Below the pieces are notes generated by a model that was not told the origin of the DNA, did not search any database, and worked only from the letters and a program-made list of their open reading frames with translations. From contig NZ_JAAOEO010000028.1 in assembly GCF_011393025.1 (NCBI RefSeq), forward strand, positions 1 through 44,284: DNA of 44,284 bases. The letters run 5' to 3'. Positions 7,176-15,226 of the stretch are shown here, piece after piece. Position 1 is the stretch's first letter. Each line of letters begins with the position of its first letter. The stretch comes from Neobacillus terrae (GTDB lineage: Bacteria > Bacillota > Bacilli > Bacillales > Cytobacillaceae). Position numbers and translations under genes: made by a program.

Positions 7176-8645
7176 CTAATCTTCGCTTTTCATTGCATCT
7201 ACTTTTTCTTTTACTTCTTCGATGTTGCGCATTTTGTTTTCCCAGCAGGTTTTACTAAGGTCAACTGGATATTCCTCTGGATTCATGGTCCTCTTGTATT
7301 CATCCCAAAGTGAATCTAAATTCGCCTTCAGGTATTCCCTTGATTCTTCAAGGCATGGATTTTCATAGACAAGCTCACCATTTTCGAAAATATTCTCATG
7401 CAATTCCCTTGCAGTGAAATTAGTAACAACCTTGTTAATATAAGTATGCGTTGGGTGGAACATTCTCAGACGCTTTTCAGGAAGCACTTCGTTTTCCAGC
7501 GCGATATAGTCCCCTTCTGCATGGTGATTTACGTTATTGATGATCCGGTAAATTTTCTTCAAGCCCGGTGTTGTTACTTTTTCAGGATTGGAGGAAATTT
7601 TAATCGTATCCTCCATTTCTCCCTTCTCACTTTCGATCGAAACTAATTTATAGACCGCCCCAAGAGCTGCCTGGTCATAAGCAGTGATTAGTTTCGTACC
7701 GACTCCCCAGCTGTCAATTTTAGCACCCTGGGCCTTAAGATTTAAGATGGTATACTCGTCCAAATCACTTGATGCTACGATCATAGCATCCTTGTATCCA
7801 GCAGCATCCAGTATTTTGCGTGATTCCTTTGAAAGATAGGCAAGGTCTCCACTATCAAGGCGGATTCCTTTAAAGTTGATTTTATCGCCCATTTCATTGG
7901 CTACTTTAATTGCATTTTCCACTCCGGAACGAAGAGTGTCATAGGTATCAACAAGGAAAACACAGTCCTTATGGCTTTCAGCATATTTTTTGAATGCCTG
8001 GTACTCATCCCTATAGGCCTGAACCATTGCATGTGCATGCGTACCGGCAACTGGAATATTGAAGAGCTTACCCGCCCTCACATTACTAGTTGCCTGAAAA
8101 CCCGCAAGATAAGCAGCGCGTGTTCCCCAAATAGCTGCGTCCATTTCCTGAGCCCGGCGTGTTCCAAATTCCATTGCAACAGCGTCTCCAACAACCTGCT
8201 TAATGCGTGAGGCTTTGGTTGCAATCAATGTTTGGTAATTCACAATGTTTAGCAAAGCCGTTTCAACAAGCTGTGCCTCGGCAAGGGGAGCATCTACCCT
8301 AAGGATTGGCTCGTTTCCAAAAACAAGCTCGCCTTCCTTCATGGAGCGGATACTTCCGGTGAAGCGAAGATCCTTCAAATATTCTAAAAAATCTTCCTTG
8401 TAGCCGAGTTCATCTCTTAAATAATGAATATCATCTTCCGTAAAACGGAAATCTTTTATATATTGGATTACTCTTTCCAAGCCGGCAAACACAGCGTAGC
8501 CGTTTCCGAACGGCAGCTTGCGGAAAAAGAGTTCAAAGACTGATTTTCTATTATGGATTCCGTCTCTCCAATAGGTCTCTACCATATTGATTTGATATAA
8601 ATCCGTATGTAAGGTAAAACTATCATCCGAGTATATATGTTTCAT
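7176..8645 (-). CDS. pncB: Nicotinate phosphoribosyltransferase
   Basis: A 489-residue enzyme of the NAPRTase family that joins nicotinate to phosphoribosyl pyrophosphate to give nicotinate mononucleotide, the entry step of the Preiss-Handler NAD salvage pathway. Family blocks include the N-terminal TDLYQINMVETYW, the central GTRRAQEMDAAIWGTRAA and FKGIRLDSGDLAYLS near residue 265. ATG 8645 is preceded by GGAGGTCAGTC. It lies 63 bases downstream of pncA on the same strand, so the two probably form an operon converting nicotinamide to nicotinate mononucleotide. Confidence 0.93.
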   Translation of the reverse strand: MKHIYSDDSFTLHTDLYQINMVETYWRDGIHNRKSVFELFFRKLPFGNGYAVFAGLERVIQYIKDFRFTEDDIHYLRDELGYKEDFLEYLKDLRFTGSIRSMKEGELVFGNEPILRVDAPLAEAQLVETALLNIVNYQTLIATKASRIKQVVGDAVAMEFGTRRAQEMDAAIWGTRAAYLAGFQATSNVRAGKLFNIPVAGTHAHAMVQAYRDEYQAFKKYAESHKDCVFLVDTYDTLRSGVENAIKVANEMGDKINFKGIRLDSGDLAYLSKESRKILDAAGYKDAMIVASSDLDEYTILNLKAQGAKIDSWGVGTKLITAYDQAALGAVYKLVSIESEKGEMEDTIKISSNPEKVTTPGLKKIYRIINNVNHHAEGDYIALENEVLPEKRLRMFHPTHTYINKVVTNFTARELHENIFENGELVYENPCLEESREYLKANLDSLWDEYKRTMNPEEYPVDLSKTCWENKMRNIEEVKEKVDAMKSED

Positions 8646-8708
8646 GACTGACCTCCAGAATGCTAACCAGGTTATTCAACATTTTAACCCATTTTAACAT
8701 TAATTAGC

Positions 8709-9260
8709 CTATTTAACCACCGCGCCGAGCGATTGCTCGAAATGACCCAATGCCCAGTCATGTCCAGGAAGGTTAAAAGAAGCTACTGCTTCTTTATAGA
8801 CAACAATTTTAAAACCTTTATTGTAAGCATCTACTGCTGTATGAAGAACACAAATATCGGTGCAGACTCCTACAAGATGGACCTCGGTAATTCCGCGTTC
8901 CCTCAGTTTGATTTCAAGGTCTGTACCGGCAAATGCAGAATATCGAGTCTTATCGATGTAATGGAGATTTGAAAGATGCTTGTTGGCATCATAAAGAGGC
9001 TGCAATTCCCCAAATAAATCCCGTCCGCTGGTACCGCGAATATTATGAGGCGGAAACAGTTTGGTTTCCGGATGGTACTCGTCACCTTTGTCATGAACAT
9101 CAATTGCGAAAACCGTGTAATCTCCATTTTTAATAAACTCTTCAGTCAATTCTACTATCTTTTTTTCAATAGCCTGTCCGGGTTTGCCGCATGTAAGTTC
9201 CCCGGCATCTGCAACAAAATCAAAAGTATAATCAATATTGAATAAAGCCCGTTTTTCCAA
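8709..9260 (-). CDS. pncA: Nicotinamidase
   Basis: A 183-residue isochorismatase-fold amidase converting nicotinamide to nicotinate and ammonia. The catalytic triad is visible as Asp10 (FNIDYTFDF), Lys104 and Cys137 (GVCTDICV). Asp54, His56 and His63 in IDVHDKGDEYHP are the metal ligands that distinguish nicotinamidases from other family members. The start is TTG 9260 after AAGGGGGAT. It is first in the pncA-pncB pair and feeds the phosphoribosyltransferase downstream. The 250 bases upstream contain TATAAT (minus strand, near 9315) and repeated CTTTATAAAG blocks that may carry promoter or regulator sites. Confidence 0.92.
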   Translation of the reverse strand: MEKRALFNIDYTFDFVADAGELTCGKPGQAIEKKIVELTEEFIKNGDYTVFAIDVHDKGDEYHPETKLFPPHNIRGTSGRDLFGELQPLYDANKHLSNLHYIDKTRYSAFAGTDLEIKLRERGITEVHLVGVCTDICVLHTAVDAYNKGFKIVVYKEAVASFNLPGHDWALGHFEQSLGAVVK

Positions 9261-9469
9261 ACTAAATCCCCCTTATCCGCAGTAAATATGTACCCTGTCT
9301 TGAATGGTGTCATTATACCATTTAATTCTCTCTTTATAAGAATATTTCCTTTATAAAGAGAGATAAAGACACATCCAGATTCCCGGAGTTCTTCGGTTCT
9401 ATCGATGACCTTTAAAGTCTATCCATTACTTTTTCCCATCTATCCAATATTACTGAAGATTTCTATATA

Positions 9470-9501
9470 AAAAGCCCGCTTCATCACGGAGCAGGCTTAC
9501 T
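9470..9501 (-). terminator. Terminator of dgkB
   Basis: On the minus strand AAGCCTGCTC pairs with GAAGCGGGCTT around a short loop, followed by TTTTTATAT. It lies about 10 bases after the dgkB stop. Confidence 0.7.
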
Positions 9502-9511
9502 TTACATTTTA

Positions 9512-10453
9512 TCAGCTATATCTTGTTCCCGGGACCCAGTCAGTCGGCTTATCGAGCGGCCTGATATCATCAATTGGAACATATACCTCCAAATGGCGGT
9601 ATAGGTTTTCGAATTCTGATGGCAGAAATCCGCCAAACTCACCATCCAAATTAAGCTGAACAGATTCAGTTGTACTAACTTTAATTCGATTGGCCTGTGT
9701 GTAAATCACATTTTCATCATTAACATGCTCGCCACGAACGGCAAGAGAGGCAATGCGGATAAAATCGGCCAGATTTATTTTTTTCAAGATAAGCAAAGAG
9801 AAAAGTCCATCATTAATTGACGCATCCGGTGCCAATTTTTCAAACCCGCCGATTGAGTTGGTCAGTCCCACAAGGAAAAGCATCGCTTCACCTTCAAAAA
9901 GCTTTCCGTCGTATTCGATTCTGACGTGGGAGGCTTTAATTGAAGGGAGCATCTCCATGCCTTTTAAATAGTAGGCAAGCTGCCCAAGCATTGTTTTCAG
10001 TTTGCTCGGCACCTCATAGGTAAGCTCGGTAATTCGGCCGCCGCCGGCTATATTTATAAAATATTTTTCATTGATTTTTCCAATATCTACTGGAATCGTG
10101 TCGCCCTTAATAATGATGTCAACTGCTCCTTCAATATCCCTTGGAATTTGAAGGGCACGTGCAAAATCATTCGTTGTTCCCATTGGGATAATTCCGAGTC
10201 TTGGACGGTATTCCTGTTCTGCCAAACCATTTACTACCTCATGGATTGTTCCGTCTCCGCCAGCAGCAATGACAACATCGTATTGGCGTTCAACAGCTAT
10301 TTTTGCTGCGCTCGTTGCGTCCCCAGCTCCGGTTGTAGCATGGCAGGAGGTTTCGTAGCCCGCTTCTTCAAGTCTTTGAAGCACCTCCGGAAGCTTACGC
10401 TTAAAAGCCTCCCGCCCCGATGTTGGATTATAAATAATTCTAGCTCTTTTCAC
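9512..10453 (-). CDS. dgkB: Diacylglycerol kinase, DgkB type
   Basis: A 313-residue soluble lipid kinase of the DAGK catalytic family that phosphorylates diacylglycerol to phosphatidic acid and recycles the diacylglycerol left after lipoteichoic acid synthesis. The nucleotide-binding signature GGDGTIHEVVNGL starts at Gly65, preceded by YNPTSGRE near residue 9. Further family segments are IPMGTTNDFARAL and the C-terminal LDGEFGG. The start is GTG 10453 after AGGATGATG. In B. subtilis dgkB also precedes the RlmCD gene; here pncA-pncB has been placed between them. A TTGACA hexamer about 65 bases upstream may be its -35 box. Confidence 0.92.
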   Translation of the reverse strand: MKRARIIYNPTSGREAFKRKLPEVLQRLEEAGYETSCHATTGAGDATSAAKIAVERQYDVVIAAGGDGTIHEVVNGLAEQEYRPRLGIIPMGTTNDFARALQIPRDIEGAVDIIIKGDTIPVDIGKINEKYFINIAGGGRITELTYEVPSKLKTMLGQLAYYLKGMEMLPSIKASHVRIEYDGKLFEGEAMLFLVGLTNSIGGFEKLAPDASINDGLFSLLILKKINLADFIRIASLAVRGEHVNDENVIYTQANRIKVSTTESVQLNLDGEFGGFLPSEFENLYRHLEVYVPIDDIRPLDKPTDWVPGTRYS

Positions 10454-10624
10454 ATTTCATCATCCTATTATCGAAATAAATTTATTCTTCGGATGCCCTG
10501 TCAATTGCATATTCTTCCAATTATTATCTTATCTCAAAGGGAGCCTTCCCGCAATGCTCCACAGGCATAAATTATAGTGTTTACTTTTAAAATCCCGTTT
10601 ACTATGATAACCTTTTTTTCTTTT

Positions 10625-10665
10625 TTTGCAAAAAAAGAAAATCCGCCGGCTGTATTCCGACGGAA
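10625..10665 (-). terminator. Terminator of the DUF3231 gene
   Basis: On the minus strand TCCGTCGG (10664-10657) pairs with CCGGCGGA (10649-10642), followed by TTTTCTTTTTTT. It ends the transcript from 11204. Confidence 0.75.
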
Positions 10666-10691
10666 GACTTTCTTGATCGTTTGGCTTAAGT

Positions 10692-11204
10692 TTATTCTTT
10701 TCCTGGTGAATTCAGGTGTAGAGGAGGCGGAATGAGCCATCCTTTTTCTTTATTCAGTCTTAAAAATTTTGCTCCAAGCATCGCTTTAGCGGTATGAAAT
10801 TGGCCAAACATCATCGCAATGTCCTCGCGAATGGATTGTCCGATAATGGTACTGCAGGCTACAAGGCCGGCAGCAATATCCATGGAGACTCCGGCGCTAA
10901 TTTCAGGATCCATAAACCTTGCTCCAACAGGAATGCTTTCCAGATCAGCTGCTGGACGGTCTGGCGGGGTTGGCGGAAGTCCCACGCCATTTTCTTTTAA
11001 AAGTCCTTCTGTCTGGCTGATCTCATGATTTAGCCCGCCAATTGCTTCCTCAATCAATTTTTTCAAGTCACCGTCACCAGCATGGTTGAGAGTGGTCTGG
11101 TAACCGGATCTTAATGCCTTTGCAGTGGACAGATAGCTCCAAACCCCAAATACCTCTCCGTAATGCAAAGGTTCATTTTGTGGATTTCCGCTTAAAATTC
11201 CCAT
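10692..11204 (-). CDS. DUF3231 family protein
   Basis: A 170-residue protein of the DUF3231 family, small helical proteins common in Bacillaceae with a ferritin-like hairpin look and unknown role. Recognisable blocks are MGILSGNPQNEPLHYGEVF at the start, VGARFMDPEI, DIAAGLVACSTI, GQSIREDIAMMFGQFH and the closing EKGWLIPPPLH. Most relatives have one or two copies of this unit; this has one. ATG 11204 is chosen because GAGGAGTG lies 7 bases upstream and family members begin there. A second ATG at 11231 also has an AAGGAG. It lies 96 bases downstream of the isochorismatase-like gene on the same strand. Confidence 0.8.
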   Translation of the reverse strand: MGILSGNPQNEPLHYGEVFGVWSYLSTAKALRSGYQTTLNHAGDGDLKKLIEEAIGGLNHEISQTEGLLKENGVGLPPTPPDRPAADLESIPVGARFMDPEISAGVSMDIAAGLVACSTIIGQSIREDIAMMFGQFHTAKAMLGAKFLRLNKEKGWLIPPPLHLNSPGKE

Positions 11205-11300
11205 AAATACACTCCTCAAACTATTTTTCATATGCAGCTCCTTAAGAAGGATTGAGAACCACACTTTATAGTTTGCATGCTTTATGAAAAAGATATGCAA

Positions 11301-11846
11301 CTATCTGATATTCAGTATTTCTTGGGTTGACCTTACTTTTGCAAATTCGCCGTTAAGGATGGCAAGCTCTGTATCGTGAAGCGTTTGCGGATCCATCACT
11401 TTTCCATCGATCCCTTTTAATTCAAAAGCAGCTGTAGCATCCTCAACTAAATAAACATCATATCCATAATTCCCTGCCATTCTGGTGCTTGTGGAAACAC
11501 AATGGGGAGTTGTAAGACCAGCTATAACCAGTGACTGTAGTCCGTTTGCATCCAGATGTTCCTTCAGGTTAGTGCCAATAAACGCACTGTTGACCGACTT
11601 TTGAAAGACTGGCTCACCAGCAATAGGTTCAAACCCTTCTTTAAAGCTGTGTCCGGGACCGTTTTTATAAAAAAGGGATTCCGGATTTTCTGAAGTGTGC
11701 TGAACATGCAAAACAGGCCAGCCTTTTTCCCGCCAATTTTTCAAAAGCTTTATGGCATTCTGTTCAGCTTCAGGATTATTCCTTTCTCCCCACCAGGGAT
11801 TTAAAAAAGCGTTTTGAATATCTATTAACAAAAGACCTCTTTTCAT
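11301..11846 (-). CDS. Isochorismatase-family cysteine hydrolase
   Basis: A 181-residue cysteine hydrolase of the isochorismatase fold. The triad is Asp9 (LLIDIQNAF), Lys83 and Cys116 (GLTTPHCVSTSTRM). The TTPHC arrangement resembles the YcaC/streptothricin-hydrolase-like subgroup rather than nicotinamidase, and the metal-binding D-x-H seen in the pncA product is absent (HVQHTSEN instead). The substrate is unknown. Its start shares a base with the end of the upstream AhpD-like gene, so the two are translationally coupled and may act together, for example in detoxification; that is inference. Confidence 0.8.
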   Translation of the reverse strand: MKRGLLLIDIQNAFLNPWWGERNNPEAEQNAIKLLKNWREKGWPVLHVQHTSENPESLFYKNGPGHSFKEGFEPIAGEPVFQKSVNSAFIGTNLKEHLDANGLQSLVIAGLTTPHCVSTSTRMAGNYGYDVYLVEDATAAFELKGIDGKVMDPQTLHDTELAILNGEFAKVRSTQEILNIR

Positions 11847-12325
11847 TATCTACTTCCTCCTATTGAACAAAAATCATAAAGGTCAAGGCTTACGATCATC
11901 TTATGGAATCCATCAAACAAATTAATCAGTGCCAGCAGTTTGATAATCTGGGTTTCGGTAAAGTGCATCCCCAGCCAGGCGGTTTCTTCATCCGTTATCT
12001 CTTTAGGATCCCAGCGGTATTTTGTTATAAAGGAGAACAGCTTCCGATCAAACTCCATGAAACCTGAATAGTCACTGCTATTTACAGCCCTTTTAATTGG
12101 CCCGTTCCAGACTGGGTCACCTGTATAGGAAAGGCTCATACACGTCTGGCAGCCATTAATATTAGCAAGCAGAAGGCGAACTTTTTCCTTCACATCTTTT
12201 GGCAGGTCAACCTCTTCCCATAAAAAGTGATAAAGCCTGTCATAAAGGTCTTTTATTTCTGGTACAAGCGAAAGCGCAGTATCAAAGTTGGACATTTCTT
12301 TTTCTGGCAAAAAAATTCTTGGCAT
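11846..12325 (-). CDS. AhpD-like / carboxymuconolactone decarboxylase family protein
   Basis: A 159-residue helical protein of the AhpD-like fold. NGCQTCMSLS contains the CxxC pair with a nearby polar helix typical of these thiol-dependent oxidoreductases. ATG 12325 is preferred over longer readings up to 12445 because AGGATGGGATGAA precedes it and the extra N-terminus would cross the promoter and the parS-like site. TATACT on the minus strand near 12352 is a candidate -10 box. It overlaps the isochorismatase-family gene and is divergent from the Lrp-type regulator, which may control it. The substrate is unknown. Confidence 0.7.
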   Translation of the reverse strand: MPRIFLPEKEMSNFDTALSLVPEIKDLYDRLYHFLWEEVDLPKDVKEKVRLLLANINGCQTCMSLSYTGDPVWNGPIKRAVNSSDYSGFMEFDRKLFSFITKYRWDPKEITDEETAWLGMHFTETQIIKLLALINLFDGFHKMIVSLDLYDFCSIGGSR

Positions 12326-12374
12326 TTCATCCCATCCTTTCCCTTTTATAGTATAATGCTGGTAAAAGAAATAG

Positions 12375-12390
12375 TATTTCACGTGAAACA
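12375..12390. promoter_or_regulatory. parS: parS-like ParB (Spo0J) binding site
   Basis: TATTTCACGTGAAACA matches the bacterial parS consensus TGTTTCACGTGAAACA at 15 of 16 positions; the 12-bp core TTTCACGTGAAA (12377-12388) is a perfect palindrome. parS sites bind ParB/Spo0J for chromosome segregation, and in B. subtilis several lie well away from the origin. It sits between the divergent AhpD-like and Lrp-type genes, so it could alternatively be a local operator. Confidence 0.6.
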
Positions 12391-12445
12391 ATTTTTCAGA
12401 AAATACTTTTAAAATAAAACGATAAATATGGCGGTGACCTTTCAA

Positions 12446-12889
12446 ATGATTTTAGATGCTACCGACAAAAGGATTCTTGCTGAACTTTCGGCCAATAGCC
12501 GCCAGTCTATGCGCGAGCTGGCCAAGAAAGTTAATCTCTCCGCCCCTTCCGTTACAGAGCGTGTCCGAAAGATGGAAAGCGAAGGGATTATAAACGGTTA
12601 CACCATTTCAATTGATTATGGAAAGATGGGTTATGGGGTGGATTGCTTTATGGAGGTAACACTGAGGCAGGGAGAATACGAAAAGTTCCGCCGTATTATT
12701 GCCGTTAATCCAAATGCCGAGTTTTGCTACCGTATAGCAGGACGGGCATGCTATATCGTTAAATTAAGGGTTAAGGCCCTGCAGGATCTTGAGACTTTTA
12801 TTAATGAAATTACAGGATATGCAGAAACAGTTACTCATATTGCTCTCTCAAAGGTTGAAATTGAGAAAAGCCTATTAGATGAAAAGTAA
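12446..12889 (+). CDS. Lrp/AsnC-family transcriptional regulator
   Basis: A 147-residue Lrp/AsnC regulator. The N-terminal helix-turn-helix is DKRILAELSANSRQSMRELAKKVNLSAPSVTERVRKM-like (about residues 6-42; shown here only to mark its extent in short form: DKRILAEL to VTERVRKM). A RAM ligand-binding domain follows (about 65-140). ATG 12446 is preferred because the domain begins at once (MILDATDKRIL) and a GGTGA lies upstream; ATG 12428 would add six residues but lacks a ribosome binding site. Such proteins sense amino acids and often control the divergent gene, here the AhpD/isochorismatase pair. The effector cannot be told. Confidence 0.85.
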   Translation: MILDATDKRILAELSANSRQSMRELAKKVNLSAPSVTERVRKMESEGIINGYTISIDYGKMGYGVDCFMEVTLRQGEYEKFRRIIAVNPNAEFCYRIAGRACYIVKLRVKALQDLETFINEITGYAETVTHIALSKVEIEKSLLDEK

Positions 12890-12914
12890 AAATAGGGCCG
12901 CGGAGGACCCTCTC

Positions 12915-13688
12915 TTAATCTTTCATGTGGAGAACACAAATATTGCAATCATGGGGGATCATGTGAAGGTCCGTTTCTCCCCACTTTTTCCCGAGGGCTT
13001 CCTTAAGCGCTTCCAGAACTTGCTCTCGCTTCCGTTCAGGCAAATCAGCCAAATAGGAAAGCGAAGCCACTCTTTCCACCCATTCAGAATTTGAAAATTC
13101 CACATTATATAATAGTCTGTAAAAATCGCTTGTCTCCAGGCCGCTTTGGCGCCATTCCTCAAACCATTCAACAGGCATTCCATTAATCCGCTGTCTCGAC
13201 TCAGCCTTTGACCCTGCCGGGTTAATCTCTTTGATAAATCCCTTCATAACAACGAAGGTCTTTTCCACGACAGGATGACCCGATAAAAATCCAGAGTCTA
13301 TTACAATGAGCATGCCTTCTGGCTTAAGAATCCTTTTCATTTCCTTTATGGTATTCTCGCGGTCAAACCAATGCCAGGCCCGCATAACCGTGACAATATC
13401 ATAGATTCCTGATTCAAGTCCTGTCTCTTCGGCACTTCCCTTTTTAAAAATGATTTCGCTGTTTTCTTTCTTTGCCAGTTCAAGCAGCTTTTCAGAAGGG
13501 TCCACTCCGGTTACAATCGCACCGCTCTTAGCCAGTTCCCTTGTTAGGACCCCTGTGCCACAGCCAATGTCCGCCACTTTTTTCCCTTCTAATTCAATCC
13601 CCCGGACATTAAGACTTCTTATCAGGTTATCCGGTAAATCATTTCTTGACTTTGCATAGCTTTTTGCAACCTCACCAAAGTTTGTCAT
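12915..13688 (-). CDS. Class I SAM-dependent methyltransferase
   Basis: A 257-residue methyltransferase of the UbiE/Methyltransf_11 type. The SAM-binding motif VADIGCGTGVLTREL (about 38-52) is followed by the acidic loop GVDPSEKLLELAK. VMRAWHWFD near residue 105 and LKPEGMLIVID are the usual post-I motifs. The HWFD block is common in trans-aconitate methyltransferase-like and YhhF-type proteins of unknown substrate. The start is ATG 13688 after GAGAGGATCGAATGGG. It is convergent with the Lrp-type gene, 25 bases away. The substrate is not predictable. Confidence 0.8.
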   Translation of the reverse strand: MTNFGEVAKSYAKSRNDLPDNLIRSLNVRGIELEGKKVADIGCGTGVLTRELAKSGAIVTGVDPSEKLLELAKKENSEIIFKKGSAEETGLESGIYDIVTVMRAWHWFDRENTIKEMKRILKPEGMLIVIDSGFLSGHPVVEKTFVVMKGFIKEINPAGSKAESRQRINGMPVEWFEEWRQSGLETSDFYRLLYNVEFSNSEWVERVASLSYLADLPERKREQVLEALKEALGKKWGETDLHMIPHDCNICVLHMKD

Positions 13689-13785
13689 CCCATTCGATCC
13701 TCTCTTTTTTAAAAAAGCATATTGTCCTACTACAAATGAATATATTTATTCTTGTCAGAGCTTGTTTTAGAAAGTGGGGAAAATA

Positions 13786-14403
13786 ATGATGTTCCTAGGA
13801 TTATTACTTGCCGCCTATTTGATTGGAAGTTTCCCGACGGCTCTTCTTGTTGGAAAAATAGCTTTTGATGTAGATATTCGTGAATTAGGGAGCCAAAACC
13901 CGGGTGCAACCAACTCGCTCCGGGTTCTTGGAAAAACAGCTGCGATAGTGGTGCTAATTTTTGACGTTGGAAAGGGAGTACTTGCCGCCAGCCTGCCCGC
14001 TCTTTTCCACCTCGAATATGAATCCCTATATTTTGGAATGGCATCGGTGGTTGGCCACTGCTTTCCGATTTTCGCCGGATTCCGTGGGGGAAAGGCGATT
14101 GCAACCACTGCGGGCACTCTAATTTTTATCAGCCTGCCGCTCTTTTCTGCTGCTTATCTTGCCTTTTTTGCAGTCATCTTTTTAACAAAGTATGTTTTTT
14201 TGGGATCCATTTCAGTTGGACTTTCCCTGCTGGCCTATTCTCTTTGGTCACAGAATATAGGGTTCGAAATACTATTCCTCCTTTTCTCCTTGTTACTTCT
14301 TTATTTACACCGATCCAATATTCGTAATCTCATTCTTGGCATTGAACCGAAAATTAATGATAAAAAGTTAAAAAAGGATAGAATTCCGCCTAAAAAATTG
14401 TAG
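13786..14403 (+). CDS. plsY: Glycerol-3-phosphate acyltransferase PlsY family
   Basis: A 205-residue integral membrane acyltransferase that moves the acyl group from acyl-phosphate to glycerol 3-phosphate, the first step of phospholipid synthesis in Firmicutes. Five hydrophobic segments are visible. Motif 1 is the N-terminal GSFPTALLVGK, motif 2 is GSQNPGATNSLRVLGK and motif 3 is FAGFRGGKAIATTAG. The start is ATG 13786 after GTGGGGA, rather than the GTG inside that ribosome binding site. The tail is rich in Lys. Bacilli usually have another plsY near parE-parC, so this could be a second copy. Confidence 0.85.
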   Translation: MMFLGLLLAAYLIGSFPTALLVGKIAFDVDIRELGSQNPGATNSLRVLGKTAAIVVLIFDVGKGVLAASLPALFHLEYESLYFGMASVVGHCFPIFAGFRGGKAIATTAGTLIFISLPLFSAAYLAFFAVIFLTKYVFLGSISVGLSLLAYSLWSQNIGFEILFLLFSLLLLYLHRSNIRNLILGIEPKINDKKLKKDRIPPKKL

Positions 14404-14410
14404 AAATATT

Positions 14411-14448
14411 AAGACCCCGCTGACTTTCCATTCAACGGGGTCTTTTTT
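14411..14448 (+). terminator. Terminator of plsY
   Basis: AAGACCCCG (14411-14419) pairs with CGGGGTCTT (14436-14444), followed by TTTTTCATTT. Confidence 0.85.
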
Positions 14449-15002
14449 CATTTAGATAAGGTATTAATGATGCTTGCAGAGACTGCGCGCCAAATCGTTT
14501 CTTCTGTTAAGTAAGAGGACATAAGGCCTTTGTACATAGCCATCTGCTTTTCCTGAAAATCAGGTGCTTCTTTATCAGGAATCTCTGACCGGCCCTTATC
14601 AACCATTTCCTGCATCTGCGGTGCTCTGGGACCCCAAACGCCAGCTTCATTCCCTTCCTGATCGATGAAAATAAAAATAGGAATAGCCCTAGAAGTTCCG
14701 TTTGTTAAATATTGATCCATCAATTCTAGATTCTGGTCGCGCAGTAAAAAGCGCACCTCCATATTGGCTTCCTCTGCGACTTTCATCAGAATCGGATTAT
14801 TTAGCAATGCATCCCCGCACCAATCCTCTGTTATTACGATTGTTCTTAAACCCTTGTCCCTTAAAGCTTGAAGCTTTCCCTTCTCCTCTTGGTTCACTTC
14901 AAACTGTCTGTAAATTGATTACATTTCTTCTTTATTTTTTGTCATTCCGTTGATGTATTCTTCTGCAGTCATACCTTTTTGAAACCATTCATTCAGACTC
15001 AT
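14448..15002 (-). pseudogene. Thioredoxin-family gene broken by one nonsense codon
   Basis: From ATG 15002, which has an excellent AAAGGAGGAG ribosome binding site, the frame encodes 27 residues (MSLNEWFQKGMTAEEYI at the start). It hits TAA at 14921-14919 and then continues in the same frame as a normal thioredoxin-fold protein (TEDWCGDALLNNPI, LLRDQNLELMDQYL, cis-Pro in RAIPIFIFID) to 14448. Family members, as remembered, have a Leu at the stop position, and TTA to TAA is a single change. The 149-residue downstream part could be reinitiated at GTG 14897. Without it the gene is inactive, but the rest of the frame is well preserved, so the change is recent or a sequencing error. Confidence 0.75.
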
Positions 15003-15122
15003 TTTGCACTCCTCCTTTATTCACATGATATCGCTTTCTCTTCCTTTTTTACAATTATTTGCTGTCTTTAAAACATTTCACTTTCCAGATAGACTAATTA
15101 CTATTCCGAGAAAATATTAAAA

Positions 15123-15151
15123 TTGACAGAAAAATGAGTTTTCATATATAA
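15123..15151 (+). promoter_or_regulatory. Promoter of the proline symporter gene
   Basis: TTGACA (15123-15128) is followed about 17 bases later by TATA-rich sequence (ATATAA, 15146-15151). It lies 75 bases upstream of the ATG. The osmotically induced opuE of B. subtilis has a second, SigB promoter; no SigB -10 (GGGTAT) was seen here. Confidence 0.6.
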
Positions 15152-15226
15152 ATATAGAAGATGGATTATTTTTAGAAAATTAATATTATTTAAAACCTAT
15201 TCCATCATGACAAAGGGGGAAAGTAT

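Noticed and set aside
9280..9360. NAD-responsive operator upstream of pncA
   Set aside because: CTTTATAAAG repeats and a GTCTTGA stretch are visible, but I could not match them with certainty to a known NiaR or NrtR site.
12890..12914. Terminator between the Lrp-type and methyltransferase genes
   Set aside because: AGGG...CCCT pairing is imperfect and there is no T-run on either strand, so it was not listed.
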